A stretch of DNA of 64,000 bases from Branchiostoma lanceolatum (lineage: Eukaryota; Chordata; Leptocardii; Amphioxiformes; Branchiostomatidae): contig NC_089735.1 of NCBI RefSeq assembly GCF_035083965.1, forward strand, positions 2,606,001 through 2,670,000, written 5' to 3'. Every line of letters starts with the position of its first letter. Within the stretch, counting starts at the first letter, position 1. Below, in pieces: positions 40,824 to 53,216 of the stretch. Under the pieces are notes generated by a model. The model was not told where the DNA came from, made no database searches, and saw only the letters and a list, made by a program, of their open reading frames with translations. A program made the translations under genes and the position numbers.

Positions 40824-43559
40824 AAATACTGAGGATTCTTCGTTTTTGTTCCTTCACATATTCTTTTTTTTACCGTTTTCTGAAATATCTTTTTGCAATT
40901 TACGGTGTACATTTGCTTATTTTGTAGCTGCTCAGCACGATTTGTAGTGTGGTAGAAAACATTATTTTTGTTGGAAATGGACGTAAATTGATGCGCGCGC
41001 GGATGGCATCCATATAATCAAATAAACATGGCCTTACACACCAGTACTCTGTTTACATGCTATATCTGGCGCAGGGATGATCCGGTTTTGGGAAGGGTAG
41101 CGAATACCGACATTGCTTTGCTGGCTCTACAACTTCATGCAGTGAATGGTTATATGAAAATATCACAATGAGCTTCTGAGGCGACTGATAGCTTTATTTT
41201 GAAGCTGACTCTACCTGCATGGATCCGGATGGGAATAAGCTCACTTACTTGAAGCTTGAGGATGAAATTGGAAATCTCCAAGCAGAATTTGGGAGAGAAG
41301 ATCGTCACTCTATGTAGCTGCCTCATTTTTCTAGCACACAAACATCTTAAAGGGCTGTACGTTAGACAGACGGAGCAACCACAGGCTATTAAGATATTCA
41401 TTGTAATCATCTTTTTCGAGCTCGGAAATTTTTGCAGACTGTGGTGTGCTCTATCTGTTAAAACTGCCAGAACCCAGATATTCGATCTTAGGAAAATATT
41501 TGGCAACCCAGCTGGGTCAAGTTCAAACATTGTAACATGAGACTGTATCATACACACACTGGCTGACATCTAGGTCATCAATAATCATATCATATGAGCT
41601 AAGACTGGATTTTACTGTAAATTCCAACACAAGCTACTTGACTTACCGAAATCTACGTCTGTACGGCACCAGACTTGGCGTTTTAGGACAAAGACTTTTT
41701 GGAGTTTTACATTAGAAAAATTGTACAAATGAAGTCTACAAACACGACTGAACCTTCCTGAGATCGCAAGAGCTTTCTGTGTCCTCAAATTCCGTCCTGT
41801 TGACGCCGATGTCTCACCCGAGCGGCATAGTTGTCCAAAGGGGCCCTCCCAAACATGATAAACCGCGGTTAGTCCCCCTTTTAGTCTGCTGATGTCTTTG
41901 CCCTTTCCAAGGACATGGTGTATCAGCCCGGTAATGGATAGTGTGTCTGTATGTGTTTAGGGAAATGGCCAGCCAGGGTGTGGTACTCAGGTCGGATGTA
42001 CACGGCTAAATAATGACCGATGTTGATGGACAGCCAAAGCAGGACTTACCTCCAAGCAGACGTGTGGAAGCGCCGGCTTGCTTTATATGTCCTTTTGTGG
42101 TGTTTTGTGTATGTCCTTCTATTGATTGGTACGCGTGTTTGTCTCATTTAGCATAGTATGACGTGCGTAACGCTATCACCAAGCAGATGTAAGGAACCGG
42201 CTCATCTCAACGTTTTACGACAGATTTTGCAACATTGATAACCTTCCAGTATTGTAATTCTTTTAACGGTTCATCTCCTCCTATTGACAAAGAACAGGCC
42301 TAAAACAAAGAGAATGAGTCAGATCCTTACATCTGCTACACAGTAAGTCAAAGAAAGTGCAAAGAAAGCTGACACAGTGTCATGACCCAGAGATGAGGAC
42401 ATAGGTTATATAAACTCAGAGTGATCTTGTCCCAATATGTAGCTATACGCTTACGTGGAAGGCGTTGGTTGGGCTTGAAGTGTCGCACACTCCGGATGCC
42501 TGAACACTTACTTACGGCCAGGATTAAATTTCAAGAAAAATCACATATGGTAGAGTAGACTCATATCTGTGCTAACGTCTTGAATGCAACACCCTCTGGT
42601 TTCTGTTTGGTGTATAGGGGAATCTATTGTATGCTTTTGTCGAGGTCCAATCTTTAAGTTTTTTTTTTAAAGAATCTGAACGTAAACAACTGAGTCAGAC
42701 ATGAAATGACATACGAGCCTGACACGTACGTTACGTGCCTTTTATGGCGTTCTTTTTAGGTGAATTTAGAGCAGAAACAAGAAGAGGTTAGGTGCGTGAC
42801 AGCTGCATTTCTCATTTGTGTGACAGAATACTAAATAGAGCACAAGCTCGGCTACAGAGAAACCCTTACATATTGTTTGCCGCACTCATCGTAATTTACA
42901 CAGACGTTACCCGCCCACGAATGCGGTCGCAGATAGTTTTTTTAGTATAAACTTGCAAAATTCTTACTGCCACTGCACCTTGCAGCCAGCGGTTCCAGAT
43001 ATGTTCGATTCGCAGTGAGGAAATGCAAGCCCGTCAGTGACGACTCCACCAGCAGTATGAACAACTCTACAAAGCGAGCACAATTTCTGCCAACATCCCC
43101 CCTTCACTCTCACAGGTGTACGAAAAGTGTTCAAGTTTCCGTTAGCAGCTATAGAAGAGGTCGCTGCTCACCTGTAATCTGCTCAGAAACCCGGAGCCTT
43201 TCCTGTCTCAGCCGCAGCCGACTTGTTCCAGACCCACTGACCCAGCTAGCGAAGGCAATGTTGTTCGTGTGGGTATGTGTGCTATGCACAGACTATTTTA
43301 TGAGCACCCACCCAGCGTTTTGCCCTTACGGAGAGGACCACGTGATCCGGCGGTCGTCAAGTGCAACTAGGTTTCTAATAACAGGAGTTTAACGGATACG
43401 TGTCCACTGTCATGTAGCTGGGGAGGGGGGCTTAACTCGGTCAGTGAACACTAGCCACTTCGTTGATCGCGACCAAAATACAGATTGTATTACCAACCTA
43501 TGTAAAAACCATGTATAGTACGTAACTCCTGTACGTTGTACACGCCTTTATCGTGATCA

Positions 43560-43885
43560 TTTGTATATTGTATATTGACTTCTTAGCACATTTGGGATGT
43601 TACATACCACGAACAAGCCATTTCTAATGCTTTGGTCGCTTTTCCAATCCGGGGCCCGGTCGGGCAGCTTGTGGGAACGAAAAATATGATATGAAATACC
43701 ACAAAAGACACAAAACGTTAAAAAATTACTCATGACCATGTATTGTGTACATGTATTTTTCTGATATGCCTTTTTTATTTTTCGTTTACACAAACAGCCC
43801 GGCCGGGCCCCGGATTGGAAATGGGACCAAAGCATTAGAAATGGCTTGTTCGTGGCATGTAACAACAATATACAATATACGATAA
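43560..43885. mobile_element. TIR element copy 3 inside a longer palindrome
   Basis: The core 43628-43834 matches the TGCTAGGGTCAC family in its GGGGCCCGGTCGGGC and GCCCGGCCGGGCCCC subterminal blocks, but has TGCTTTGGTC ends. The complementarity continues outside it: TGTTACATACCACGAACAAG pairs with CTTGTTCGTGGCATGTAACA, and TGTATATTG pairs with CAATATACA. The whole palindrome is therefore about 325 bp. Confidence 0.7.
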
Positions 43886-45311
43886 TTAAAGGCGTTAACA
43901 TCGTACAGGAGCTACGTACTATACATGTTTTTTACAGAGTCTTATATTAGTAATAGCTTTCGGCTTGTTTGGTAGCCCTGGATCGTTTGTTTTCATACTG
44001 CCTAGTAAGTCAGATCAAATCAACTTGGCCAATTTCTACTATTTTCCCAGCCATCCGCGGGGCCTGGTAGAGGCTATAGCTGGAAAGAGTAGAAGTCAGT
44101 CAAACAGAGGAGTGGCAAACTGTACTTATCGGCTGACCAACTCCTCTATTTGGCTGATTTCTAATCTTTCTAGCCACGTCTGGAGCCTGCTAGAGGCTAG
44201 CGTAAAAGCACTTCATGTGCATTTAGATATTTGCGCCTTATCTCCTCAGCTCAAAAGTGACGCCATGCGGAATATTGGCGAACTACACTGAATGCATCAT
44301 ACGAAATATTCGGCACCGCATGTAAATTCATTTGGGATGTTAAAAGTAGAAGCAGTCGGGCAAAAGGATGAGATTGCCAGAAACATCGTGGCTTTCTTAA
44401 AAATCAAAACAAAACAGAGGTGTTTGGGATGATGAGGAATGATTTTCACGTTTCATTGCGTTCAGGACTGCCAGTTGAACTGCAACTGTTTGGAGCCATT
44501 GAATTGTTTGTGTATGTGCGGTCTAGATATTGGCATCATTGAATGAATGGGTGGGGATTGTTGTTTCTCCCTTTAGTTTCCCTAGTATATCTTAGTTTTT
44601 GGCGACGCCTCAGGGGCGAGCCAAATGATATAGTATTGTGTGCAGTTTGCAACTATTCTAGGAATTGTACAGGCATGTGTCCATAGGCATATTAAGACAA
44701 TAAGAATGTTAGGAATGTTAGTCAGACAGAGAGCTTCCCTCGGGACATTCCTCCTAGATAATCTAGACAGGAAGCTACATCTGTCTACCAGATGTGCCAG
44801 GCTTATGTATACATGACCCATTTAAGACCTCGGCTCTACAGTAATATTGTTCTTTTCTGTTACAATGTTTTAGACGCCCTAATGCTGGTCCTTACAATTG
44901 TAAGACTTAATGTCTTTCTTCGGGGAACAGGTCATAACTGCATCAACTATGTACTGATAACGATTGTGTACACTCTGCTTCAGTTACTTATACAAGCAGA
45001 TTAATTAAAGGGCATTAACCTCATTCATGACATTGGGAACATGTCCCTGCCAGATCGATCAATGAAAAATTTCACTGTCGTAAGGAAATTCAGCAAGCCA
45101 GTAGTACTAGTACTTGATGATTATCCTGCTGATAGGATGCCACTTTCTTGCTGATATAATCCTGTACACTTCCAAGAACACATGGGACACATTTTTACAC
45201 AACAACATTTCTGTGGATTAAGATTGCTAGGCTGGCATTTCATTAGGGCTCCAGGAATTACTGGCAAATTCCTTTATGACTGGTGTGCCTGGTATTCCAG
45301 TGGGACTCGAA

Positions 45312-45683
45312 TTCCATCCTGGCATTCCATCCTGGCATTCAATCCTGGCATTCCATCCTGGCATTCCATCCTGGCATTCCATCCTGGCATTCCATCCTGG
45401 CATTCCATCCTGGCATTCCATCCTGGCATTCCATCCTGGGATTCCATCCTGGCATTCCATCCTGGCATTCCATCCTGGCATTCCATCTTGGGATTCCATC
45501 CTGGCATTCCATCCTGGCATTCCATCCTGGCATTCCATCCTGGCATTCCATCCTGGCATTCAATCCTGGCATTCCATCCTGGCATTCCATCCTGGCATTC
45601 CATCCTGGCATTCCATCCTGGGATTCCATCCTGGCATTCCATCCTGGCATTCCATCCTGGCATTCCATCTTGGCATTCTATCC
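45312..45683 (+). repeat. 13-bp minisatellite (ATTCCATCCTGGC)
   Basis: About 28 copies of ATTCCATCCTGGC with few variants (CTGGG, ATTCAATCC, CATCTTGG). Because 13 is not divisible by 3 and the unit has no stop, five or more overlapping open frames appear on both strands; none is treated as a gene. Confidence 0.95.
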
Positions 45684-45990
45684 TTAGCTAACATCCCTGG
45701 CCATTCACGCTCTAGAGGACTTAGTTCTATAGTTCAGGGAACATAAGTGTACAAGCTGTTGCATGGTGTATGCTGTGTCTGTTGGTAAGTGGACTATGAT
45801 GTTAAAATTTGAGTAGATTTGGCCTAACATGTTGTTCATGTAAACAGCAGTCCTATCAGAGTAGAATAGTCATTTTGTATGGTGGGAACCCGGTCCGTGG
45901 GCTGTTTTCAGTTGTCATCGATCAGGCGGTGATGAAATCGATGTTCGTTCTGGCAGTGGGGTATGTCTGGTAGAATCTAGTGGAACTGTC

Positions 45991-46043
45991 GCTGTCTGTG
46001 TGTGTGCGTGTCTGTGTGTGTGTGCGTGTCTGTGTGTGTGTGT
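45991..46043 (+). repeat. (TG)n with CGTGTC interruptions
   Basis: TGTGTGTGCGTGTCTGTGTG repeated about two and a half times; simple-sequence DNA. Confidence 0.85.
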
Positions 46044-47852
46044 ATTTGTCCAGTAGAACAGGTACCCGTCAGCCCTTTTCGTTAGAAATCCTGTATGACC
46101 AGCACCACCTATCACTGTGCCCTAAGCAGGGTACAGTAAAAATTAAAACAACAACCACCGTCGCCATGGCAATGTCTTTTTATCATTGCCAGTCTTGTTA
46201 CACTTAACCACGTGACAACCATGTCACAACAATCAAGGTTTGTATCATGGAACTTTGACCTCAGACCTCTGAAGTTTTTGCTTAATGATTTCAGTGTTAT
46301 TGTTTGACAAATTGATTTGTTTATGTATGTATTCCTATGTTTAATCATTATTTCATGTTATTACCTTTATTTCTTATCTGTACCCCTATGAGCTCTCTTG
46401 GAAATCAGCCTTATTTTGGCTGAAGAGACTAACCATATGTTTTAAGATGAATAAATAAATAAAAGGTTCTAGACAATTCTACATTGAAGACATGCAAGTA
46501 TTCCGTGACAATTGTCTCGCGCCAGAGTTTTCGCGGGAATTTCAAGATGGCGGGTATGACAACAACGACGCAGCGTTGCATTAGCAGTGGAGTTAGGTGA
46601 GTAATCTTTGTCATCATGTTCACGTTTGCCAGGGATTACAGTTGTATATGAGGCCATAAGGCAGTCGTTAATTGAACTGTGGGGATGGCTTGGGACATGA
46701 AGGACAGTAGAGTACCTTACCCGGGCTTGCATAGCGTGTTGGGCTGGCCGTGCACGTGGTGACTCGGGGCCACAAGACAGTAATCCAGACCTGCTATCTA
46801 ATACTGTACATGGTAATCATGTAAGAAAGAGGCTGTCAAAAGTCACCTACCTGAGTTTTAGTCCATGAAAAACTTACCTTGGCAGGGGTGTCTGACCTCT
46901 AAAGTTGCAATTTGGAGCATAATTTCAACCTTTCAATCGGCAGAAACCGTACGTATTCACAGCCATGTTTCCAAGAATTGACCTCTGACCCCTCTTCATA
47001 ACCTGATAATCACACCAAACCACCAAACTTCTACAGCCCACAGACACCACAAACATGGACGAAAGTCTGATTTTTCAACACAATAGGAACGTAAAAACCC
47101 TTACCTGTAACATCCAGCTCCAAAATACCAACAGATCCAAAAGTAAAGCCCTATTATACCTACTTTTACCAAGGGTACCAAACCTATGTCCCGTGGAGTG
47201 TGGCCTCTGGGAGAACGTATTTTGTTGGGCGGATGCGCATGTAAGATAGCGGTACCCCTTATCGTCTGAAAAGTGGAAGTGATTTAGTGTGAATCGTAAG
47301 TCCGGATAAGATATAGACTGTATATTGAGTGGTCCATAACATCAGTTTGTCTGCCTGGCGCTCCACTATGTATTGTCTTGTTGCAATTTTTAATAAAGAA
47401 TAAAGACTGTATATCGGGCAATACCGCAACAACGTCATGAACGTCTGACTCAAGAATAAGTATTTCCCGCTTTGTATCTTCTTTATTGATATTCATTTTG
47501 ATATTTATCTTGCCTTTACCTATCCCTTGACGTGATTCAATGTGAGGGTAGCTTCCTCTAATACTCACAGGCATATCTATGATTCTTTCTAAAGCCATCG
47601 TTTAGAACTTTGCAGGAGCGGTAGCCAGTGAGAATGGCTGCTGTGAATGCAGAATAGACCGATCCTGTCGAACATATCGAACCCCCTCTTCTAATTCGAA
47701 CATCTCCGAAATGTGTTCGAAATAGAACAGGGGCGTGGCTTCGGGATCGGTCAATTAGCCAATGGGGTTGCCTGTAACAATACAGGTGGCCAGCGAACAA
47801 CGATGAAACAGTTCACGCGAAATCACGTATCCAAAGCATGTCATTTTTATAA

Positions 47853-48092
47853 TCAAATGTCCGATTCCGGGCGCTCGGCGATGTAAGCGGCGACTCCCTT
47901 GTTCTCCTTGACGCTTTCCACCACCTTGGCCAGCTTGGGGTATTTCTCCAGTGCGCCTGCGCTGTGCTTCAGTACGTCGTGCATCCCCACGAAGAAGGCC
48001 AGGTCAGCGTAGGTCAACTGTAGGGAGAAACGTGTTTTTAGTAGACAGTACAGACCATGGTGTTCATCTTTTTACGGCATGTGTGTGTGTGC

Positions 48093-48170
<78 letters not shown>

Positions 48171-51100
48171 ACGTTTCCATGTGTTTTCGGATATTTAATT
48201 TGTGGTCAGTATAACTTAAGAATGGCCGAATGAATTGTGATGATATTTTGTACGTGGGTAGGTCTTGACAAGGAGGTTATAAAAAGATTTCACAAACTTG
48301 AGCCTTTCTTTGTGAGGTACGTACAGGCGTGCATGTGTATTACCTGTGCGAACGAGAATCATGGGGGAACTGTACAAGCATGTGCATTGCAAAAGCGCAA
48401 CAGACCTATTATAATAATTACTCACACTGGATCCAACCAGATGTCCCTCAGAACCGCTGAGTTTCTCGTAGTTGCCGAGGAATTTGGTGACGTAAGGACC
48501 GAGAGCCTTCGTTCTCTCCTCCTGAGGGACGTAAGAAGATGTAAGACGTTTACATGATAAGGAGGGTTATCATATAGAAGTAGGCTCAAGGAAAGTAGAC
48601 CTTCAATGGTCTTCAGGTATAGCCTAGGGTCCTACCTTGTGAGCTTTGGTCCACCGCTGGCAGCTACTGGTTTGTACTGAAGAGTACACGCTGTATATCC
48701 TAACAGATTTATTCGATCCACTCACACCCCTACTCATTTCGATAAGTGCGGCGGGTTCTTTTACGTGCTCGAGGTGTGGCTCTCCTCAAGCATGGGGCCT
48801 CCATTTAGCATCCTATCCGACGGACGTCCCTAACCGAAGCTAGGCACTCATTTTCACCCGAGTGAGGTTAGGGAATTCGTGTCTTTTTAAGGGCACAACG
48901 TCAACGGGATATATGTCAGGGTATTTGAACCCAGGACCTACACCCTGCCATTACGCCACTTACACCCCTATTCCACTGGGACGGCTCTCTCGCCGCGCGC
49001 TCTCTGCGACCTAAAATCTAACAGAACGCTCAACGGATAAAAAACGAATCTTTTACGCTTTTTGTGTGTTTTTCTGTCTTTTCATCCATGCTTTAACATT
49101 TGCTTTGAATTCGCATTGAATTCATTTGAACAAGCGGAGATAAAGGTGAATAGCTTTGAGCGTTTATCCTCATATCTTGAACAATTCATGATTAAGTACG
49201 CATGTCTTCCGTACCTTCGTGGCCTCGTCCGGCGCGAAGAACGCGTCGCAGAACTCGGTGATGAGGTCGTCCACTCCGCACACGAACATGTCGACCTGCG
49301 CCTCCTCCCAGCTGGACTTCCCACCCAGACCTGTGGACACGGTAAGAACAGAGAGCTGCAGTACGGTAGGAGATCGCTAAGTATTCTGGCGCTGCAAAGC
49401 GGTGAGGGTAAAGTTCATTGCCCTTCACGCTTACCTGTTTTGTCGCCACCCTCATTAATCATTAACGCTGCAGATAATGATATTCTGCTTGTGGTCTTTG
49501 GTTTGATACAATGATAGATTAAGATCCTATTAAAGAGGGATGGAGTAGTCCTACTGTGTATCTTTTTCAGGCTCCACCTTTTTTGTATGTTCGATACATA
49601 TATATATACATGTACATGTATGTCTATATCTATGTTTGCACTAGCTAATTCAAGTCTTCAACAGAGCTGACAGCATGGTCTAAATGATCGACACATGAAA
49701 TTTCAAAAATATTCGGCTGTGGTCGGGTGGTCTGGAATGGGTTTGCTGGTGGTTGGGAATAAATCCGTAGTAGTCAGAGTGTGTTTGGGAGTCTAATTTG
49801 ACTAAAGCTGGTCAGACTGCTCCAGAGTGTTGGCTAGTGGTCGGGAGCCACGTTCGGCTGTGTGTAACCGGGATTTTAGGCACTACTGGTGGACTGAGGT
49901 TCTGAAGGAACTGTTACCTGTTTCCCTGGCCAGGTACCGAGCTATAGCCCCGCTCTGACACACCACCTGTCCGTCAACCTCCAGGAGCGGCATCTGCCCC
50001 ATCGGTGTGTCTGGTGAAAAAAAGGAAATAAAATCCGACCAACGTAAATATTAACGGTGTGGTCTCGAATAAAGTTCTACACGGGAACTATGCGGCTACA
50101 GCGTCTTTTCTGCAGACATGGCGTGAGTGTGTACGGTTGGCCCGAGGTTGTCCACTACTATTTGCCTAAATATTGACGGAGTTGTTGTGATGAAGCCGTA
50201 AAAGTGTGAGTGTTAATTGGTAAATGAACTTTCCATCTTTAGCACACAGCTTTAAGAGGCGCAGTTGATCACAGTCGAATAATTTTACGTTTGTTTTATA
50301 CTCGTGCGTTCCCAACGAAGAAGGCCAGGTCATCGCGGGTCAGCTGTAGGGAAGAAAAAGAATCTTACAACTGAGACAGGGCAGTACAGGTGTTCATGTG
50401 CCGCAAGTACTGGCCATTGAATATGTGTCAATCCCAGGCACAGTGGTTTAGGTCCAGGTCCGGGCTTGTACCTGTACCGAATAAATCCGTGACCAAACAT
50501 CTGGATATCTGTAAGTCACACATGTAGCCAATTGTGTAGTTAATGCATGCTGTATAAGGCAATGGCTGCCTAGTCCGAAGTCAATGTTAAGTCGGTAATG
50601 CACATTTGGTTTAGTCCGAAACATATCATTTACATAACCAGAACAGTTGCCTCGGAGGTTGAGTAGTCTTCCTTTTAAGTTGAATTGTGTGCACATCAAT
50701 ATCCGTATGGTACATTGAACTTTAGACTGTAACTTTGAACTTCAGACTGCTATATGGGTTCACTGCGTGACACTCTATCGACGACGCCCCTTTAGCTGAG
50801 GGGGGGGGGCTGTTTTATAACCTGTTTACCTTTGTAGAAAATTAATACAGTTGATATCTTAAGAGACTTTTCGACCTGCGACCAGCAGCCTCACCCCACC
50901 TCCATCCATACCTCATCTCTTGCCTATCTGTCTAGCTCCCTTCTATTGTTTAAAGCTAGAAAGAAAACAGGTTTTCAGATAAAAGGCACAATCTATGCTC
51001 CTAGGTTTTCAAATAAAATACACAATCAAAGTTCCCCAAAACATAGCTTAAAACTAAATTAGAAGACACAATCTATGCGCCTAGTTTTTTTTAGATAAAA

Positions 51101-51601
51101 GACACACTCTATGTTTCTAGGTTTTCAGATACAAGGCATAATCGACGCCGCAAATTAAACTTACTTGGTTTAAGCCAAAAATTGTTACTCAAGCAACTGG
51201 ATAACATTTTGAAACAGTTAGACGTTTGATGCAATATTAGTGGACTGCAAGTTTTTGTTTTATGTGATTGTAATGTATAAACCATGTAATAGGAACGTTA
51301 TTCGGGTGTGTTTGCCCGCGAGTTCCTTACGAATAAAATCATTCATTCATCATTCATTCATTTCAGACAGCATCCGCTGTCTTTCGTCAGTGACTAAGGA
51401 AAGATCTTGAGTAACTATTTTTTGGCGTATCTCATTACCTGGATGTCTAACCTTCATCAACTTACTTGGTTTCAGCTCAGCCCACGCCGGACGTTCGATC
51501 CTGTAGTCCTCGAACGGCACGCCTCCCGCAGCCAGGACCAGCCGGCTCAGCTCGCCGCGAGCGCGCAGGTTGAAGTACGTCAGCTTGTACTTGGGCGCCA
51601 T
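47853..51601 (-). CDS. Sigma-class glutathione S-transferase, gene 1 (201 aa, five exons)
   Basis: Exons 51466-51601, 49918-50010, 49215-49330, 48426-48521 and 47853-48017; 606 nt with all phases consistent. The N-terminal thioredoxin-like domain starts [20 protein letters not shown] with the catalytic Tyr of sigma GSTs (LTYF). The cis-Pro region QMPLLEVDG and the glutathione-site [10 protein letters not shown] follow in exon 2. The helical domain holds [16 protein letters not shown], and the C-terminal exon reads [16 protein letters not shown] and IAERPESDI. The family conjugates glutathione to electrophiles and lipid peroxides; its vertebrate member HPGDS makes prostaglandin D2. It is cytosolic, with no signal peptide. 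Intron 4 carries a (GT)n tract, and intron 1 holds a relic of an exon 5 and two TIR elements lie just beyond the ATG. Confidence 0.93.
48077..48166 (+). repeat. (GT)n microsatellite
   Basis: About 45 GT dinucleotides with one CGC interruption near the left end. It lies in intron 4 of GST gene 1. Confidence 0.95.
48733..48975 (-). mobile_element. tRNA-derived SINE copy
   Basis: On the minus strand a tRNA-like head (GGTGTAAGTGGCGTAATGGC, then GGTCCTGGGTTCAAATACCC) runs into a body with TTGTGCCCTTAAAAAGACAC and GGACGTCCGTCGG-type text shared with 1990-2095 and 57640-57740. It lies in intron 3 of GST gene 1. Confidence 0.6.
50302..50357 (-). pseudogene. Relic of a GST exon 5 in intron 1 of GST gene 1
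   Basis: The minus strand reads CCCTACAG|CTGACCCGCGATG and on, giving [12 protein letters not shown], which parallels the exon 5 start [12 protein letters not shown] including the acceptor and the preceding intron text (TTTCTTCCCTACAG). The similarity stops after about 55 bp. It shows that another copy once lay between genes 1 and 2, or that an exon was partly duplicated. Confidence 0.75.
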
Positions 51602-52151
51602 TACGGTATAGGTCGGGACAGAACACGGTGGAAACAAGACGCTAACTTGACTCGTCCTTCGTCGATTCACCAAAGGAGGTTTTTGTCCTCGTATGATTCT
51701 CTTATAGGTCGACGACAGGATGACGTGACGAATGGATCGTTCCATTTACTTCTAAGGGGGCGCCGTTGATAAGATATCAGCCCGTCGAGCAGTCATAAAT
51801 GATACATGTGAATTAAAACCATATGTATATTTCTCTGCACAAAGATATCGTTTAGACAACTTTACAACAGTGATTTGCATGTTCTGTGTTAAATTCAACC
51901 TCGCCGTTGTTTATTTTTGTACCTCTTGTCTGGACTCCATCTAATGGTCCGTGTACACCTCTTAATAAATCATCCATTTCTGAACCAGAAGAATAACAAC
52001 CAATGATTCTGTACAGGAGCTGTTAATGTTTGATAACGCTGTGCTATGTCTGTAAGTAAGGAAAGGGCCGCAGACCAAAGTCTACTAGACCACATTGCCC
52101 ACACAGAGAGACACCTGATTAACCGGTCAGCAGACTGTTTATTCACTGTTA

Positions 52152-52630
52152 GGGCTCTGTCACACTTGTGCGTACATTCAAGTGCGCATGAGTTCCGCAG
52201 TAACACTTTTTTTGGTTTAAGTAAATTTTGCGGGGACAAAGTTGTTTTCTTCTTTGGCCCACCGTTTTGCAGCCTGGTTATCGAACCTAAGAAATCACTT
52301 CATCGGCTGCAAACATAACCTAAACCAAAAACATGTTAATACGCAACTCATGCGGACTTTCATATACGCACAAGTGTGACAGGGGCTTTAGGGGCTTTAG
52401 GGCCCTGTCACACTTGTGCGTATATTCAAGTGCGCATGAGTTCCGCAGTAACATTTTTTTGGTTTAAGTAAATTTTGCGCGAAGGAAGTTGTTTTCTATT
52501 TTGACCCATCGTTGAGCAGTCTAGTCAAACCAAAGAAATTAATTCTTCGGCTGCAAACTTCACCCAAACCAAAAACATGTTGATACGCAACTCATGCGAG
52601 CTTGTATATACGCACAAGTGTGACAGGGGC
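52152..52630. mobile_element. Two adjacent TIR elements (CCCTGTCACACTTGTGCGTA family), copies 2 and 3
   Basis: Copy 2 spans about 52152-52387 and copy 3 about 52400-52630. Each has the ends CTGTCACACTTGTGCGTA and TACGCACAAGTGTGACAG. TTA occurs at the outer left (52149-52151), between the two (twice) and at the right (52631-52633), so each appears to carry a TTA duplication. The interiors share GTTTAAGTAAATTTTGCG and GGCTGCAAAC blocks. They lie between GST genes 1 and 2. Confidence 0.8.
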
Positions 52631-53216
52631 TTAATTGGTGCTTCATGGTAGCATCATACTGAACATGACCACTTCCCTTTATAACGTTTCATTTTATAAT
52701 CAATTTTGTCCTGTTTCATTTATGTCAGAGCTCCATTTCAAGAAGAAGAAGAACTTTATTGCGCGATGATAGTAACTGTTACAATGTATGGCAACTTACG
52801 CACATGGTAGTTAACAAATAGAAAGAACTACTCTAGAGCTGTCCATTGAATGATACACATATGTTATTTTATGTTTTTGTAAACGTGATTGACTAATTAG
52901 ACTTTGTGTTGATAATCATTAACACATATATTTAATATTGTAACAGATAATGAAAATATGGACACTGTCTGAGATGCGGCACCACCATGTATGTTGTACA
53001 ACAACAAGCAAGAAATGTTAAGTTTTGAAAGTTCTAATAAACTGTCCAAAAAAACTACACAAAGCGAAGCTTCTAGCCACCACTTATCCACGTAGACGAA
53101 ATATCAGATTATCCGTGTTGTGTGTAGCAATACACATTTTTTAAAGATGATCAGTAACATGTTCTCATCTGCTTAAGACGAAACTCAGCACCATAAGATC
53201 TTAAGAGTTTCTTGCT

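Larger units (their letters stand above)
37712..45180. other. Gene-poor stretch, repeats only
   Basis: No protein exon was recognised on either strand. It holds the SINE at 38510-38700, the foldback element C, the repeat at 40668-40823 and the TIR palindrome at 43560-43885. Between 40.9 and 43.5 kb I see nothing identifiable. The longer open frames there (for example near 41150-41570 and 43015-43392) have no recognisable motif or splice context. Confidence 0.5.

Noticed and set aside
43015-43392. 125-residue plus-strand frame
   Set aside because: Ser/Arg-rich without recognisable motif or supporting splice signals; length is compatible with chance in this GC range.
45182-45746. Five or more overlapping open frames (HPGIPSWHSILAF-type repeats)
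   Set aside because: 13-bp minisatellite; all frames on both strands are open, and none has splice context or a homolog.
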